From Astrothelium macrocarpum (lineage: Eukaryota > Ascomycota > Dothideomycetes > Trypetheliales > Trypetheliaceae), in contig JAGEMR010000180.1 in assembly GCA_021030915.1 (NCBI GenBank), positions 1 through 49,016 of the forward strand: DNA of 49,016 bases, written 5' to 3'. Below, piece by piece: positions 1-12,843 of the stretch. The notes beneath the pieces were generated by a model that worked only from the letters and a program-made list of their open reading frames with translations, had not been told where the DNA came from and ran no database searches. The position numbers and the translations under genes are program-made. Every line of letters starts with the position of its first letter. The stretch's first letter is position 1.

Positions 1-2615
1 ATATATAAATTTTTTTTATTAAATATTATATAGATAAAAAAATTAATTTTATAATATTATTATTTTATTATTTATATATATTTTAATCATTTAATATGAA
101 TATATTTTTTATATTTGAACGATTTTATATAAATAAAATAATTATATTTTTATGATTTAATATATAATATATAATTAAAATAAAATAAATTGAATTATTT
201 ATTCAAATATATAATAAAACTATATTAAAAAAAATATTTAAAATAATTTTCAAAATATAAATATATTATGATTTCATTATAAACGAATTTTTAAAAATTT
301 TATTTAAATTAATAAATTTAATTAATTTAAATTTTATATTAATATATTTATATAATAAATAAATTATTATAATAAATAGATTATTCATATCCAATTATAA
401 AAATTTTTTTTTTATTAATATAATAATATTTTATTATAATTATTATAATTAATCATTATTTTTTTTTTAAAATTAAAAAATTTATTTAACAGATTTATAT
501 ATAATATTTAAATTATTTATAATTATGATAATATTATATATACAGATTTTTACCATTTATATGATTATTCTTTTTATATATATCATTTTTTTTAATTTCA
601 ATAATATTTTTTTATAATTATAATATATTTATTTTTGAAATATTAAATAATCCATCAATATATAATTAAATTTTTTTAATTTTTTGATATTTATTTAATA
701 TTTTATTTATTATATAATTCTGAGCACGGCGAAATCGGATTAAGAAAGTGGGGTTGCCTCTTTAAGCAGGTGGCTGACCTGATACGGCATAGATGGGACG
801 GCCCACAGGACTTGCCGGTTCTCTATAAGATTCCACGTCGTCCACTTCTTTTATTCTATTTTATTCTCAATTCTTTCCCCCTTTTTTAATGGCGCAGATT
901 CTCATCTGTTTTTAATTTATTGACCGATATGACACATCGTATATCTGATAGCCACCTCATATTCGTTATTTTAATAATGGTATCCAATTAATTGAATATT
1001 CAATAATCACACCAATATCATCTTTTATATTATGATCATTTTTTTTAATAAATTTGATATCATTCTATCAATTTTTAATCGTTCATAATTCTACGAAAAA
1101 TCTTTCTCAGATTTATTATGAGATTTACCAATTTCAATATTAAAATGGGATATAATTATGATTCTGTATATTTTTCTTTTATGACGGCCTTTATCATCAA
1201 AATATATAATTCTGATAATCTCTTTTCCACCAAAAATAATGCTGATTAGATAATATTATACAATTCGGATATTATATTAAAATATTATATTTCAAAAAAG
1301 ACTGATATATGATAATAAAAGATCATATACTACCTTATTGAATATTAACATTGATGATAATATAATTCAGAATGTTTAAATATGCATTAAAAGAAAAGAA
1401 CGATATAATTGACAGGGATATGAGATGTTGATTTCATTTGAATATGGCCAATAATAAGGCGTGAGATGATATAAAGACTGGACTTTTCAGGACAATCGGA
1501 CGTGTGAGCGACTGTAGGACAGATGTGGGATTACATCATATTTTAACTGGCGAAAATGATCATCGCGATAAATCTAATCAGATGGCCGATCAGAGATTCG
1601 TTTATAAAAACGCCATGAATCCGATTTGACGAGGCGGCTTATACGTATATGTGATATTCTATAATGATGCGCAATTTCCAATGATACCGAAGACGCCGCC
1701 AATACCGTTAGAAACTGAATGACTTTAGATTTGAATAATCTGACTTAAAAATGGCCTAACGCTGATACCGCCTATACGGCCTATACCCTCTAAAGATTGC
1801 CAAATCATATAATACAAATCTATTAGAATAAAAATTACGAAGATCATATAAACGTATCTTTTAAAATAAATTTTTAATCGATCGGTTGGTTATATCAGAA
1901 CAGCAGTTTTATATAAAATAATATTCCCAAAAATTCGTATTCAATAACATTTTTCTCCTATTTCTTTTTTTATATTTTTATATTCCTTTCATATTCTTCT
2001 CATATTTTTATTCTATATATAATATTTTCATAATAAAAATTATATTAATTTCATTCTTTTTTAAAATTCCCAATTAATTAAATAAAATAATCTTTTATTC
2101 TAAATTTTTATATCAAAAATTGAAATAATATTTTTTATCAAAATCTGATATATTATATAAATTCGATAAATTCCTAAATCAGGCCGAAATTGAAATATCA
2201 GAAAATCCATTTAAAAATAATTCTATTAATAATAATTCTTTATTCAAAAATGATTTAATTTTAAATATTTATTAATAAAACCAATATATTAATCCATGAA
2301 TTTATAGATCTTTAAATAATATTTTAAAATAATTTTTCAATTTATATAATTATAATAATAATAGACCAATTTTATGATAGATAATAGAATAATAAAGAAT
2401 TTACAATTTATATCTATAAAATTATTAAAATTAGATTATCTGATTTATAAAAATAAAATTCCATTCAGATATTTTTATTCACTGATAAATATATATAAAA
2501 TAAAAAATAAAATATTGATATTAATAATATATTCCACGAAATTTCAATTTCAATATCTTTTTATTCTATTTCAAAAAATATTATGAATTTTAATATTTTG
2601 ATAATTGATAAATAA
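1..2615. other. AT-rich RIP desert with ordinary-composition patches
   Basis: Bases 1-720 and about 1900-2615 are almost pure A/T, with only sporadic G and C. Two patches of more normal composition sit at about 721-900 and 1420-1800. I find no gene, terminal repeat or RNA gene that I can support here. A 70-codon ATG frame at 2374-2586 on the plus strand is A/T-driven (Ile, Leu, Lys, Tyr, Phe, Asn), and I do not call it a gene. The patches may be edges of mutated elements or remains of host sequence. Confidence 0.6.
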
Positions 2616-3041
2616 ATAATAATAATAGAAAATATTGGACAAATTTTATCTATCTATGATTTAATTGAATCCGATTTGACATTTATAGAATTACCATTGA
2701 TATTTAAAAATTCTAATATATATCAATCCATATCCGATATAATATACGATATTTTATATAAATCAATCGCAGTCTCTAATTTGATAATAGATAATACAAA
2801 TATTATAAAAGATATTTATATTGAAATATTATCTTTTCTATCATTAAATTATATCGAAATATTATTTTATTTAGAATATGACAATTTCATAATATATTAT
2901 AATAATTTGAATAATATATTTTATATAGAAAATCAAAATGATAAAATTATATATAAAAAAATTGTATATAAAATATATTCAAATAATATATCAAATAATA
3001 ATTATAATATAAATAAAAAGGGTCCATTTATATCAGACTGA
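2616..3041 (+). pseudogene. Long stop-free frame in AT desert, unknown protein remnant
   Basis: The plus frame is open for about 141 codons, from just after a TAA at 2613 to a TGA at 3039-3041. This is unexpectedly long for sequence this AT-rich, where roughly one codon in ten should be a stop. The frame has no good ATG: the first in-frame start-like codon is TTG at 2676. The peptide is mixed rather than homopolymeric, with runs such as EYDNFIIYYNN and a C-terminal NKKGPFISD. I do not recognise the family. It is probably a RIP-biased piece of a former gene or transposon reading frame. Function is unknown. Confidence 0.3.
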
Positions 3042-4116
3042 TATTATAAAAATAAATTTGAATTATCATCTTTTATTATAAATAATTTTCATTATTTATA
3101 TTTATCTAAATTTATTTTTTTCTGATCCGTAAAAAATAATTCTATAAATTTTATAATATAATGAAAATATCGTCAGAAATAAAGATTCAATTCTCGTCAG
3201 ATCAGAAATAAAAATAATAATTTTATTAAAACCAATTCCATTTCTATATCTGATTTATCAGCGACTGATCATTAATCAATTTTATATTTATTCATTCAGA
3301 ATTCAGACGGAATCCGATCATAATTTATTATTAAATTCATTATCAAATCATATATTAATCTTTTTCATTCGTTTTTAATAATAATATCCATCATTTTTAT
3401 TCAATCATTCTATAAAAATAATCCTTTTATTATATTTTAATCGTATTTTTAATATAATTTAATATATCATTCGTGATTTATTAAAAAAAAAAGACAGATT
3501 ATTTATAAATTTGAAATAATAAAAATATTCATATTTTTTTTAAAAATAAATCGCGGAATTTTTCTTTCATCAGAATATCAGAATTTTATAAATTCATTAT
3601 TATATTCTGAATAATTAATATTCTAATTCTTATTTTAAATAAAAAATAATATTTAATTTTTAAAAATCATAAAAATAAAACGCCGTGATTTAAAAATTTT
3701 ATTTTATATTAATCTAATAAAAAATTATATATTAAATCTTTAAAAATTCATAATATTAATTATTTCTTTTTCAATATAATAATAAAATTTGAATAATAAA
3801 TATTCTTCTAAATTATAAAAAATTTATTTAATATTATTATTTGATTGAATAATAATTAATTCTTCAGACCGCCGCCAATAATATATAAAATCACGATTAA
3901 ACTGAATCAATCTAATGAATTGATCAATAGATAGATCAATAAATGGTCTTATATTTCAAAATAAATATCATATTATTATCCATTATTCAATCAATGTATA
4001 ATACATATCATATTTTATAAAGACTGGATTTATTCTATTTTTTAAATCCTCACCAATTTCAGATCTTATTTTTTATGATATTATAACGTATTCCTTTTTT
4101 CGATTACATATAATGA
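3042..4116. other. AT-rich RIP desert, no gene seen
   Basis: This is strongly A/T-rich sequence with stops in all frames. It lies between the two coding-like remnants at 2616-3041 and 4117-4368, which are both on the plus strand, so the three could be parts of one ruined gene. I see no direct proof of that. Confidence 0.5.
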
Positions 4117-4368
4117 AATGATGATATCACCACTGATATCTTTCAATTCTTTAATGTATTCCAAATATCTGCCGGCCGTGGTTCAAGACCGAATTTTGAA
4201 CGCGTAATCAGAGGTCCTGTTTTGAAATGGTATGATGACCGAAAAGATTGGATCGAGAGAGCGAATCAACAAAGGTCTTATGTGGACCCTAATGTTTCCT
4301 ATTGGGCTGAACTTTTAGGAGTATCCACCACCGTGTGCACGGTCCCACACAATGCACACTCAAATTAA
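4117..4368 (+). pseudogene. C-terminal coding remnant, unknown protein
   Basis: The plus frame is open from 4117 to a TAA at 4366-4368 (83 codons). From about 4170 the base composition is ordinary and the peptide looks genuinely protein-like: Arg, Trp, Asp and Pro are frequent, and it contains RGPVLKWYDDRKDWIERA and YVDPNVSYWAELLG. There is no start codon, and the upstream sequence is AT-converted, so this looks like the 3' end of a gene whose 5' part was destroyed by RIP. It ends about 95 bp left of the large inverted-repeat element. I do not recognise the family; it could be host or transposon-derived. Confidence 0.35.
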
Positions 4369-4465
4369 TTCTCACCACCAAGCATTCAGAATTAATTATC
4401 TCCACAACCACATTAGATAATGAGATGAAATTATATATAATCAATAGTTCTCATCTTTACGCCTA

Positions 4466-4980
4466 ACGTCCCTCCCTGCAAAGCGAAAGACACCCTCAAG
4501 CGAAAGTACTCTCCATAATTTATCATCAACTTTCCACATTCAAACTCTCAAATTCTGAAATTCGGCGTCTTGATAGATTAAATCGCTTTTGATATCTGAA
4601 TTATTTGTCAATTTTGAAATCTTTAGAATGGCTCGATAATACGTGTTAAAAATTCTGTCAGTTTTGAATAAATTAGATAAGATATGCTGTATTAATATCA
4701 AAAAATCATTCAATAATTCCAAAATTATTCTATTTGATAAAAAAATGAATAAAAATTTTTTTTATAAAATAATATAGACGATTATAATTTATTACGGATT
4801 AATAAAGATTTTATATTATAATGGTATAATTGGTCAAGCGGGATTACGACGCGCTAATCGTATAGAAAGATTGTATCAAAATTAATACCTGTCGGCAAAG
4901 TGAAATCATTAGATCATATTATATATAATTCGTTTTAAATATATACACATTTTATCTATATTTTAGTCATATTTAATATC
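4466..4980 (+). repeat. Left terminal inverted repeat, about 0.5 kb
   Basis: This pairs with the reverse complement of about 13640-14148. The outer 80 bp are nearly identical. Further in, the copies can still be aligned column by column, for example around 4630-4690, 4790-4880 and 4920-4970, with mainly transition differences and one gap of about 15 bp near 4890. The outermost part holds two AAGCGAAAG copies at 4480-4488 and 4498-4506, a subterminal direct-repeat pattern typical of transposase binding sites. This copy keeps more G and C than the right one. Confidence 0.75.
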
Positions 4981-5065
4981 TATTAAAGATATTATTAATA
5001 TCCAATTATCAGATATAATAATTTTCATATTATTTGATTTATTTTGATATATTTTTATTCATTTT

Positions 5066-8000
5066 TGGTTATTTATAATAATTAAAAATTTAGATCTATA
5101 TTATATTTAATTTTTCCATTTTCCAATTATCAAATATTTTTGATAAAAATAATATATCAGAATGTGTAATATCCAAAATCTCAATTTTCAATCGAAAATA
5201 GTCATTTGTTAGATTGATAGTGTCTTCATCGCGGCCTTATTCCTTCCAAATAAAGGCCAGATTGGCCATGCTGGTCAGTGTATCTGGATGTTTCTCGTCT
5301 AATACTCTTGAATATATTTCAAATTCTTTTATTTGTAATTCCTCGGCCTCCTTCCATCGGCCTTAATTCCAAAATGTCGATGCGAGATTGGCCATACTGG
5401 TCAGCGTAGAAGAATACTCCTCGTTTAATATTCTCGAATATATTTCAAATTCTTTTATTTACAATTTCTCGGCCTTCTTCCATCGGCCTTGATTCCAAAA
5501 TATCGATATCAGATTGGCCATGCTGGTTAATATGTCTGAATATTCCTCATCCAATACCCTCAAATTCGTCTCTATTATTCGCAGTTCTAATTCCTCGGCC
5601 TCCTTCCATCGGCCTTGATTCCTATATATCGATACGAGATTGGCCATACTGGTCAGTATATCTGGATGCTTCTCGCCTAGTATCCTCTTTCTCGTCTCCA
5701 TTATTCGCACATCCAGTTCCTCGGCCTCCTTCCATCGGCCTTGATTCTAAAATGTCGATGCCAGATTGACCATGCTGGTCAGCGTGTCTGAATGTTCCTC
5801 GCCCAGTACCCTCTTTCTCATTTCCATCATTCGCAGTTTTAACTTCTCGGCCTCCTTCCATCGGCCTTGATTCCTATATATCGATACGAGGTTGGCCATA
5901 CTGGTCAGCGTATCTGGATGCTCCTCGCCTAGTACCCTCTTTCTCGTCTCCATCACTCGTAATTCTAACTCCTCGGCCTCCTTCCATCGGCCTTGATTCC
6001 TATATGTCGATACAAGATTGGCTATACTAGTCAGCGTAAAAGGATATTCTTTATTCAATACCCTCTTTCTCGTCTCCATCATTCGTATATCCAGCTTCTC
6101 AGCCTCCTTCCATCGGCCTTGATTCCAAAATGTCGATACCAGATTGGCCATACTGGTCAGCGTATCTAAATACTCCTCGCCCAGCATTTTCAAATTCATT
6201 TCTATCATTCGCAATTCTAATTCCTCAGCCTCCTTTCATCAGCCTTAATTTTTGTATATCGATACGAGATTGGCCATACTGGTCAATATAAAAGAATATT
6301 CCTCATCCAATACCCTCTTTCTCGTCTCCATCATTCGCAATTCTAATTCTTCAGCCTCCTTCCATCGGCCTTGATTCCAAAATATCAATACGAGATTGGT
6401 CATATTAACCAGCGTAAAAGGATACTCCTCATCTAATATTCTTTTATTGGCCTTCATCAACTTTTTATACGCAATTTTTACCTTATTATACTTTCCATTT
6501 TCATTCAAATAATTTACAAATTTCTAAAAGAATTTTATTCGAATATTTATCTTTTCTTTTTTATATATTTTATATTTCAGAATACATTTTATATAAAATA
6601 AATAGAATTTTCATATATTTTGATTAATATAATTATTATTAAAAAATATTTTATTTAATTATTATTTTATTTTCATCATTTATATTATCAATTTATTTCT
6701 TTTATATAACCAATTTTATATAATTAAATATATCAATTAATATATATCTAATATTCTTTTAATTATTTTTTCAATTATAAATGAATATATTTTGAATATT
6801 CCAATCATTTTCTTTTTATATATTCGCAATTTTTTTATTAGAAATATTGATTATAATATATTTATCAATTCGATATATATCATAAAAAAAAGATATTCCA
6901 TTATAAAATGATTATTATCATATATTTATTTAAATAATATTAATTATATTATCATAATTAGATTCTTTATTTCATGATATTTATTTTCATTTTCAAAATC
7001 CTTATTCAATAATTTAATTTTATCTTCTTCTTATTCTATCAATAATTCTGAATATTCTATTAATATAAAATCATTCTTATTAATATAAACAATTGTCTAT
7101 ATAATAGCCAAAAATAAAAAGACAAATTCATTCAATAAATTTATCATATTCTATATATTATTTATAAATTTCTTTCAAATAAAATAATTATCCAATAATT
7201 ATCTTATCATTTTTTTATCTAATTTTATTATTATATAAATCTTTTAATACGCAAATTTAATTATCATTTTTTAATCATGAAAAATAAATAAAATATATTT
7301 TTAATCATTTTTCAATAATTGATCAATCAAAATTTTTATCTGATTATTTTTTTTAAATCATATATCAATATCATTTATATTATCAAAAATCAGTATCTAA
7401 TAATCAGCATTTTTCTGATTCAAATAATATTATAATAATATTTTATTATCAATTCTTTTTTCTTTCCATTTTATAATCTAAAATTTTTATACAATATCAG
7501 TATATATTTATTCTAAATCTTTCTTATTAATAACGGAAATTCAAAAAATCGAATAATCAGACATTTTATTTCGGATTTGATAAACAAATTCGAATACAAT
7601 TTATATTTTATTTATACCATCAAAATCAGTAATAATAATCTTTTGACTTTCATAATTATTAGAGATCTTTTTATATAATAATTCGAATAATTCATCATAA
7701 CCAATAAACCGGCGATTCTAAAAAAAAGGGATATTATAAAAAACGCGCGATTTTATTGATAAATTAATAATCATTATATTTACTAAAAAACAAAAGAATT
7801 ATATTCAATTAAAATCGAATGATATAAATAATATATTTCTATTTTTACGTAAATATTTATTATATTAAAAAATCAAATGAAATTCGTTTTAATAACAATT
7901 TCAAATACGATATTTATAAAATCTATAAATTATCAATATACGATTATATATTACGTAAAATCATTAATATATATATTCTATTTCTTTTTCAGATTTATAA

Positions 8001-9116
8001 TATATTCTTTCACATACGTATTTTATTATACGTGATTTAGATATTCCTACATAACCGCCTTAATTCTGCTTTATTTCTTATATTCTACCAATCCTACATT
8101 CTACAGATTTTATTCAACATTCAATCAAAAATATCGCCTTTCATCAAAAAAACACATCCATTTTATAATCATTCATTTTTTTATCCTCTTCATTTTTATC
8201 ATTAATTATATAAATATTTTCGATAAGAATTTCAATATATTATTCTAAATCGCCTTTTTATCTGAATTTCCTGTCCCTATAAATACAAAATATTTAATCA
8301 GCGATTATAATTCGCGATTTTCCGAATATCAGATATTGGCTATCTTCTTTTCTATTTTCTCAACCGGATTATTTATTCCGAATATTCCATTTTCAAATTT
8401 TTATATTCTGATATATATAAAATCGAAAAAACCGGTCATCACTGATATTACCAATACAATTTCATAGATCATTATTAAAATATTGAATTTATTAAATAAA
8501 AAATAATTTCGAAAATATATTATATCAATAATTTCGTATATTATGATATATATAAAATTGATTATTATAAATATAATATAATATATTATATCTTTTTATT
8601 TATATCTAATAATCGTGTTTTTATCTATTATCAAATAACGTTTCGATTAAAATATCATTATCAATAATCACTTTTTCGATTATTTTTCTCAATTTATTAG
8701 AATTGAATTATATTTATATCTTTTTTATCCAATTTATAAAAAATCAATTCAATTTATTTTCGAATACCGATTTTATTAGATCCTTATATATATCAATATA
8801 GGCATTTATCATCATTTTCAGTCAATTCAATATAATTATGATTAATCTAATTCAATTAGCAGACTATTCATATATCCCGGTCAGAAATTCATCTGCCTGT
8901 ATTAATTCCGCCAATAAAATCAAATATCTCATATAATTTGACCACTGATAATCCATCTTTCTAATATTCATAATTCAAATATTATATAAAATCTTTGAAA
9001 ATATATAAAATGAATAAATCGCGTATATCATTTCCATTAAATAATAATAAATAAAAATCCATTTTATTAATTAGATTTGACTCATCATCCGTTTCTATTA
9101 CCAATATCTGATTCAT
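5066..9116 (-). pseudogene. Patatin/NB-ARC/TPR NLR-type receptor, RIP-destroyed
   Basis: Fungal NLR proteins of this build are intracellular sensors: an N-terminal patatin-like lipase, an NB-ARC nucleotide switch and TPR repeats for recognition; some act in allorecognition. A likely ATG is at 9116. The patatin oxyanion loop (normally DGGGxRG) reads NGNDIRD at 9018-9038. The nucleophile motif GxSxG reads GGINTG at 8895-8912, with Ser changed to Asn. The later SIGTGN block reads FIGTGN at about 8262-8283. The NB-ARC entry block (RRFIG) ends near 7708, the P-loop reads DFDGINKI at 7604-7627, and a Walker B-like ILIFDN lies at about 7376-7396. Ten TPR units fill 5225-6484. P-loop, Walker B and TPRs share one frame over about 2.6 kb with no net indel. 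The patatin part lies in two other frames, so introns or indels intervene. Stops are mostly CAA to TAA or TGG to TAG/TGA. The gene is certainly non-functional; the exact 3' end is uncertain. Confidence 0.8.
5225..6484 (-). repeat. TPR-coding tandem array, 126-bp unit
   Basis: The block CTTCCATCGG (once mutated to CTTTCATCAG) recurs at 5351, 5477, 5603, 5729, 5855, 5981, 6107, 6233 and 6359, exactly 126 bp apart. On the minus strand each unit encodes a 42-residue kinesin-light-chain-type TPR with the core NQGRWKEAEEL and HPDTLTSMANL. A tenth, degenerate C-terminal unit begins near 5225. Base composition here is far more normal than in the flanks, although the array lies inside the AT-converted NLR gene. 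Stops inside it are transition-type (for example CAA to TAA near 5364 and 6244, TGG to TAG near 5748). Confidence 0.9.
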
Positions 9117-9718
9117 TTAATTGATATAAAATAGAAATAATAAAAAAAAACGATGATAAAAAGAATAAAAATATCATAATATATATATAAAAATCTATTT
9201 CAAATCGATAGAATTCAATATAAATTTATATTTAGATTATTATTATTTATCTATAAACAGATATATTTATATAATAAATATTGGTATGGGTAGAATATTC
9301 TAATTTCAGCTGAACGGCAGGCAGTTTATTTTAATTACAAACCACGTTCGCCAATTGGATAATATTATTTATCAATAGAAATTCAAATTATTAAAATCAT
9401 AAAAAAGCCAATAATATGATTCATCTATTATTATAATAAAAAATGATTAACGAAGATATATTCCAAATATTTTGGCCAATCTTCTTTCTAATTCAATAGG
9501 AAGAATTATCAAATTCATCTCAAATAGTAGAATAACCAGTGGCTATTCAGATTTTATTCATAAACGATAATTTAAAATGATTAGAAATTTTTTAAAAATA
9601 AAAGGACGGCTAATTAATTATAGACGCGTCTTTAAATTAATTCTTTTATTAGAATCTAATTTGGTCCCTTTCTGATCTCTATCATAATCTATGAATAATC
9701 TTTTTCTTTTCTATATTT
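9117..9718. promoter_or_regulatory. Divergent intergenic region inside the large element
   Basis: About 600 bp separate the start of the NLR remnant (minus strand) from the start of the transposase remnant (plus strand), so both would have been transcribed outward from here. A less AT-rich patch lies at about 9285-9360. No preserved inverted-repeat end is visible here. That matters because it argues against the transposase belonging to a separate small element inserted next to the NLR. No specific promoter element is identifiable after RIP. Confidence 0.4.
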
Positions 9719-11042
9719 ATGATAGATCCAACGATGGCAGTATTATAAAATTATATTAATTCAAAAAAAATAAATATCACAATAATCGCAAAAGATTATA
9801 ATATTCTAATGATTATGATATGATACCGGAATCATGAATATATAATTATCAAAAAATATATAACAAAATAACGGTATTTTATTCTATTAGAAGAAAAAGC
9901 CTTTATATAATTTTTATTATATCTTTCTGATTTTGAAATTTTTATATGAATCAAATATTTATTATCATTAATTTTCAGTATCATTTATCAGCGTTTTACC
10001 ATAATTAAAATAATCAAATTTTCAGATAAAAATTAAATTTGGATTTTTAAAAAACGCCATCCGATATTTAAAATGAAAAGAATCAGAATAATAAATTGGA
10101 ATCGTTATGAAAATAATATTTATAATAAAATCATTCATTAATTTAATATGATTAAAAAATTATTACAGAATCCAATTATTCTGTCAGAGAATATCTATAA
10201 TATGAATAAAATAGAAATTATATTAAATATATTCGGTTTTATTAAAATTTTTATGAATAAAAATGATCCGCGGGATTATAAAAATACAGATGTCAAATAA
10301 ATAATAATGATCGCGATCGAATATATCTCTAAAAATAATCGATTTTTATTATCATTAATCATTTGGCCGGCCACCATCCATCGTAATAATTGAATAATAT
10401 TTTTTATTTCAGAATGATATTACATGTATTCTGAAACTGGCTATAATGATTCTAAAATCAGCCTAAAATGAATTGAATATATATTTAATCTTCAGATTAG
10501 AATTCGGATTAATCAAAAATCATATATATTGATCAATAATGGCTTTGAAATACACGAAATTTTCGAAATTTTCGAATATTATTTTGAAAATAATATTATA
10601 TTATATCGTTTTCTTTTTCATATTTTTTATAAATTTCAGTTTTATAATATTGGATTTTTTAATCCATTAAAAATAATTTATCATAATTAGATTGAACGAT
10701 TATATCAAAAAAATGTCAATATTATCGGTAAAGAATATTTTATTTTTTTATATAGTCTTATAAGAGAACGAACGTTTATTTTTAGGAATATCAAGACTAT
10801 ATGAATTGCAACTGATTTATTCCTATTTAATCCAGATAGAATATTTAGAAATATTCCGAAATCAGTCTCATTAAATAATCCAAAAATCTATAAAATGAAA
10901 ATAGATCCGTGTTTATAAAATAAAATAATTCAAATATCACTAATATCAGCGATATCAGAGGTTTTTATTTTATTATATAATCTGATTAAATAGAATATCC
11001 ATTTATTCATCGAAATGAATATATAATATATAAAAAAATATA

Positions 11043-11105
11043 TAACGTATAACACAAGCGAGTCGGCCACCCAAACGAGTCGGCCACTTTTCCGCACTCT
11101 CATAC
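11043..11105 (+). repeat. Left terminal inverted repeat of nested element
   Basis: These 63 bp pair with 12844-12906 on the opposite strand, with two mismatches; both are A here and G in the right copy. The repeat carries twin CGAGTCGGCCAC direct repeats. Confidence 0.9.
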
Positions 11106-11150
11106 AAAGAACTCAAATAATTTAACTATAACAACATAAATTTCTTTAAA

Positions 11151-12806
11151 TTATTCAGAATTCTCTTTCTCAGATATATCTTTAATTATAATACAAATGC
11201 GCGTATTATGTCCAGATTTGTTATAATTATCACATCGCCGTTTATATATTTTTGACATTTTTGTATAATTATCATTTTCATCTATTTCTTGTTATATTAT
11301 TTATTGAGACTTTTTCTGAATTTGTAGATTCTGTCCATTTTATATAAAAAGAGATTCTTCTTTTAATAAACGGGTTTTTTTAATTTTCTGATATCGATTA
11401 AATTTTTGATTTATCGTATAAAATATTTCAATCTTTTCTTTTAAAAGAATCAATTAATATATTATTATAATCGTATTATATAAAAATTGATCAATAATAG
11501 ATAAAAATTTAAATGAAGAATTATTTTGATATCATATAATTCGATTTTTGATATATTTAATTTGAAATTGCGTTTTAATGGAATTATTTAATATCTTTGA
11601 TTTTTATAAAAGGAGGGTCCCAAAAAAATTTTCTGAAAATATAGATATATATAATTTCATATCTAATTATGAAATCATATATTCTGAATTATATAATATA
11701 AATTCTATTTTTCGAAAATCTTTTTGAATATTTGATTCTATTATAATAATCTAAAAAATCTTATAAAATATTAGAAAGAAATCCTTTTTTAAAATATAAA
11801 TAATATGCGTTTATATGAGATTATCAATTATTTGACCATATATATATTTTAATACACGAAAATAATTTATATCAAATAATTATAATTTATATAATGAATG
11901 AATAGATATATAAAATATAATAATATTATTCTTTTAATAATATAATTCAAAATCAATAAAATGATGATTTTTATATTCATTAAAAATAAAAAAATGATAT
12001 ATATCTATCATATGACTTTTAATATATCGATTAAAATATTGAATTCAATCTAAATTTTATTTATTTATTATTCAATTATTATCTGATATAATAATTATTT
12101 AATTGTATAATAATGGATTATTTTTATATCAAAATAAAAAATGATTTTTGTTTATGATAATGATATATAATAGAATAATATAATTTAATATATTCATATT
12201 TTAAATTATTATCATTTATTTTCGATTATTTTATTAAATTATATAAAATTTTTTATATTTTTTAATATTGATAATAATTATTTCTGATGAAATTTGGTCT
12301 ATTAAAAATTCCGTTTTATTAAAATTATAAATATCTTCTTTTTGAATATCAAATTTATCGATTATATATCATATAAAATTAAATTATTTATGAAATTTAT
12401 CAGAATTTTTATATTAAATTTTTTAATAATTAATTTTATGATTAAAATGTATCTGAAATTCAGATTATTATCGTATAAAATTAGAAATCCAGTTTTTATT
12501 TATATATAATATATCGTAATCGTATAATAATCGATTTATCATATTTTTAATATCATAATATCGGAAAAGAAATGATTATGAATTCAAATCAAATATATAT
12601 CGTATAAATATTTATTCTTCTAATTCAATAAATTTTTGATTATAAAATCAAATATCATATTATAAAGGTTTTTTGTATTATCGATTTTGAAATATCATAT
12701 AAGGAATTTTATATATAATTACCGCACGACGAATATTTAATTTAGAATTCTTTTGAAATGTCTGAAATGCAAGAATAAGGTCATTTTCTTTCCAGACTTG
12801 AATCAT
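11151..12806 (-). pseudogene. Pogo/Fot-type transposase of nested element
   Basis: This is the cut-and-paste transposase of the nested element. The ATG at 12806 begins MIQVWKENDLILAFQTFQ, followed by NIRRAVIIYKIPY, a recognisable psq-type helix-turn-helix. The C-terminus, at about 11176-11243, keeps a CCHC-like zinc knuckle, CDNYNKSGHNTRIC (second Cys replaced by Tyr), as found in some Fot-type transposases. The TAA is at 11151-11153. Start and stop are in the same frame over 1656 bp (552 codons), so there is no net indel. The middle was not traced codon by codon. The first visible nonsense codon is a CAA to TAA type change about 34 codons in. It is inactive. Confidence 0.75.
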
Positions 12807-12843
12807 GATAGAATGTGAAGAAAATTTGATTTGAATAAGAGTT

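Noticed and set aside
4810..4885. tRNA-like stretch (TGGTATAATTGGTCAAGCG with an anticodon-stem-like hairpin)
   Set aside because: It aligns with the reverse complement of about 13740-13805, so it is part of the terminal inverted repeat. Its would-be anticodon and T loops are not canonical.
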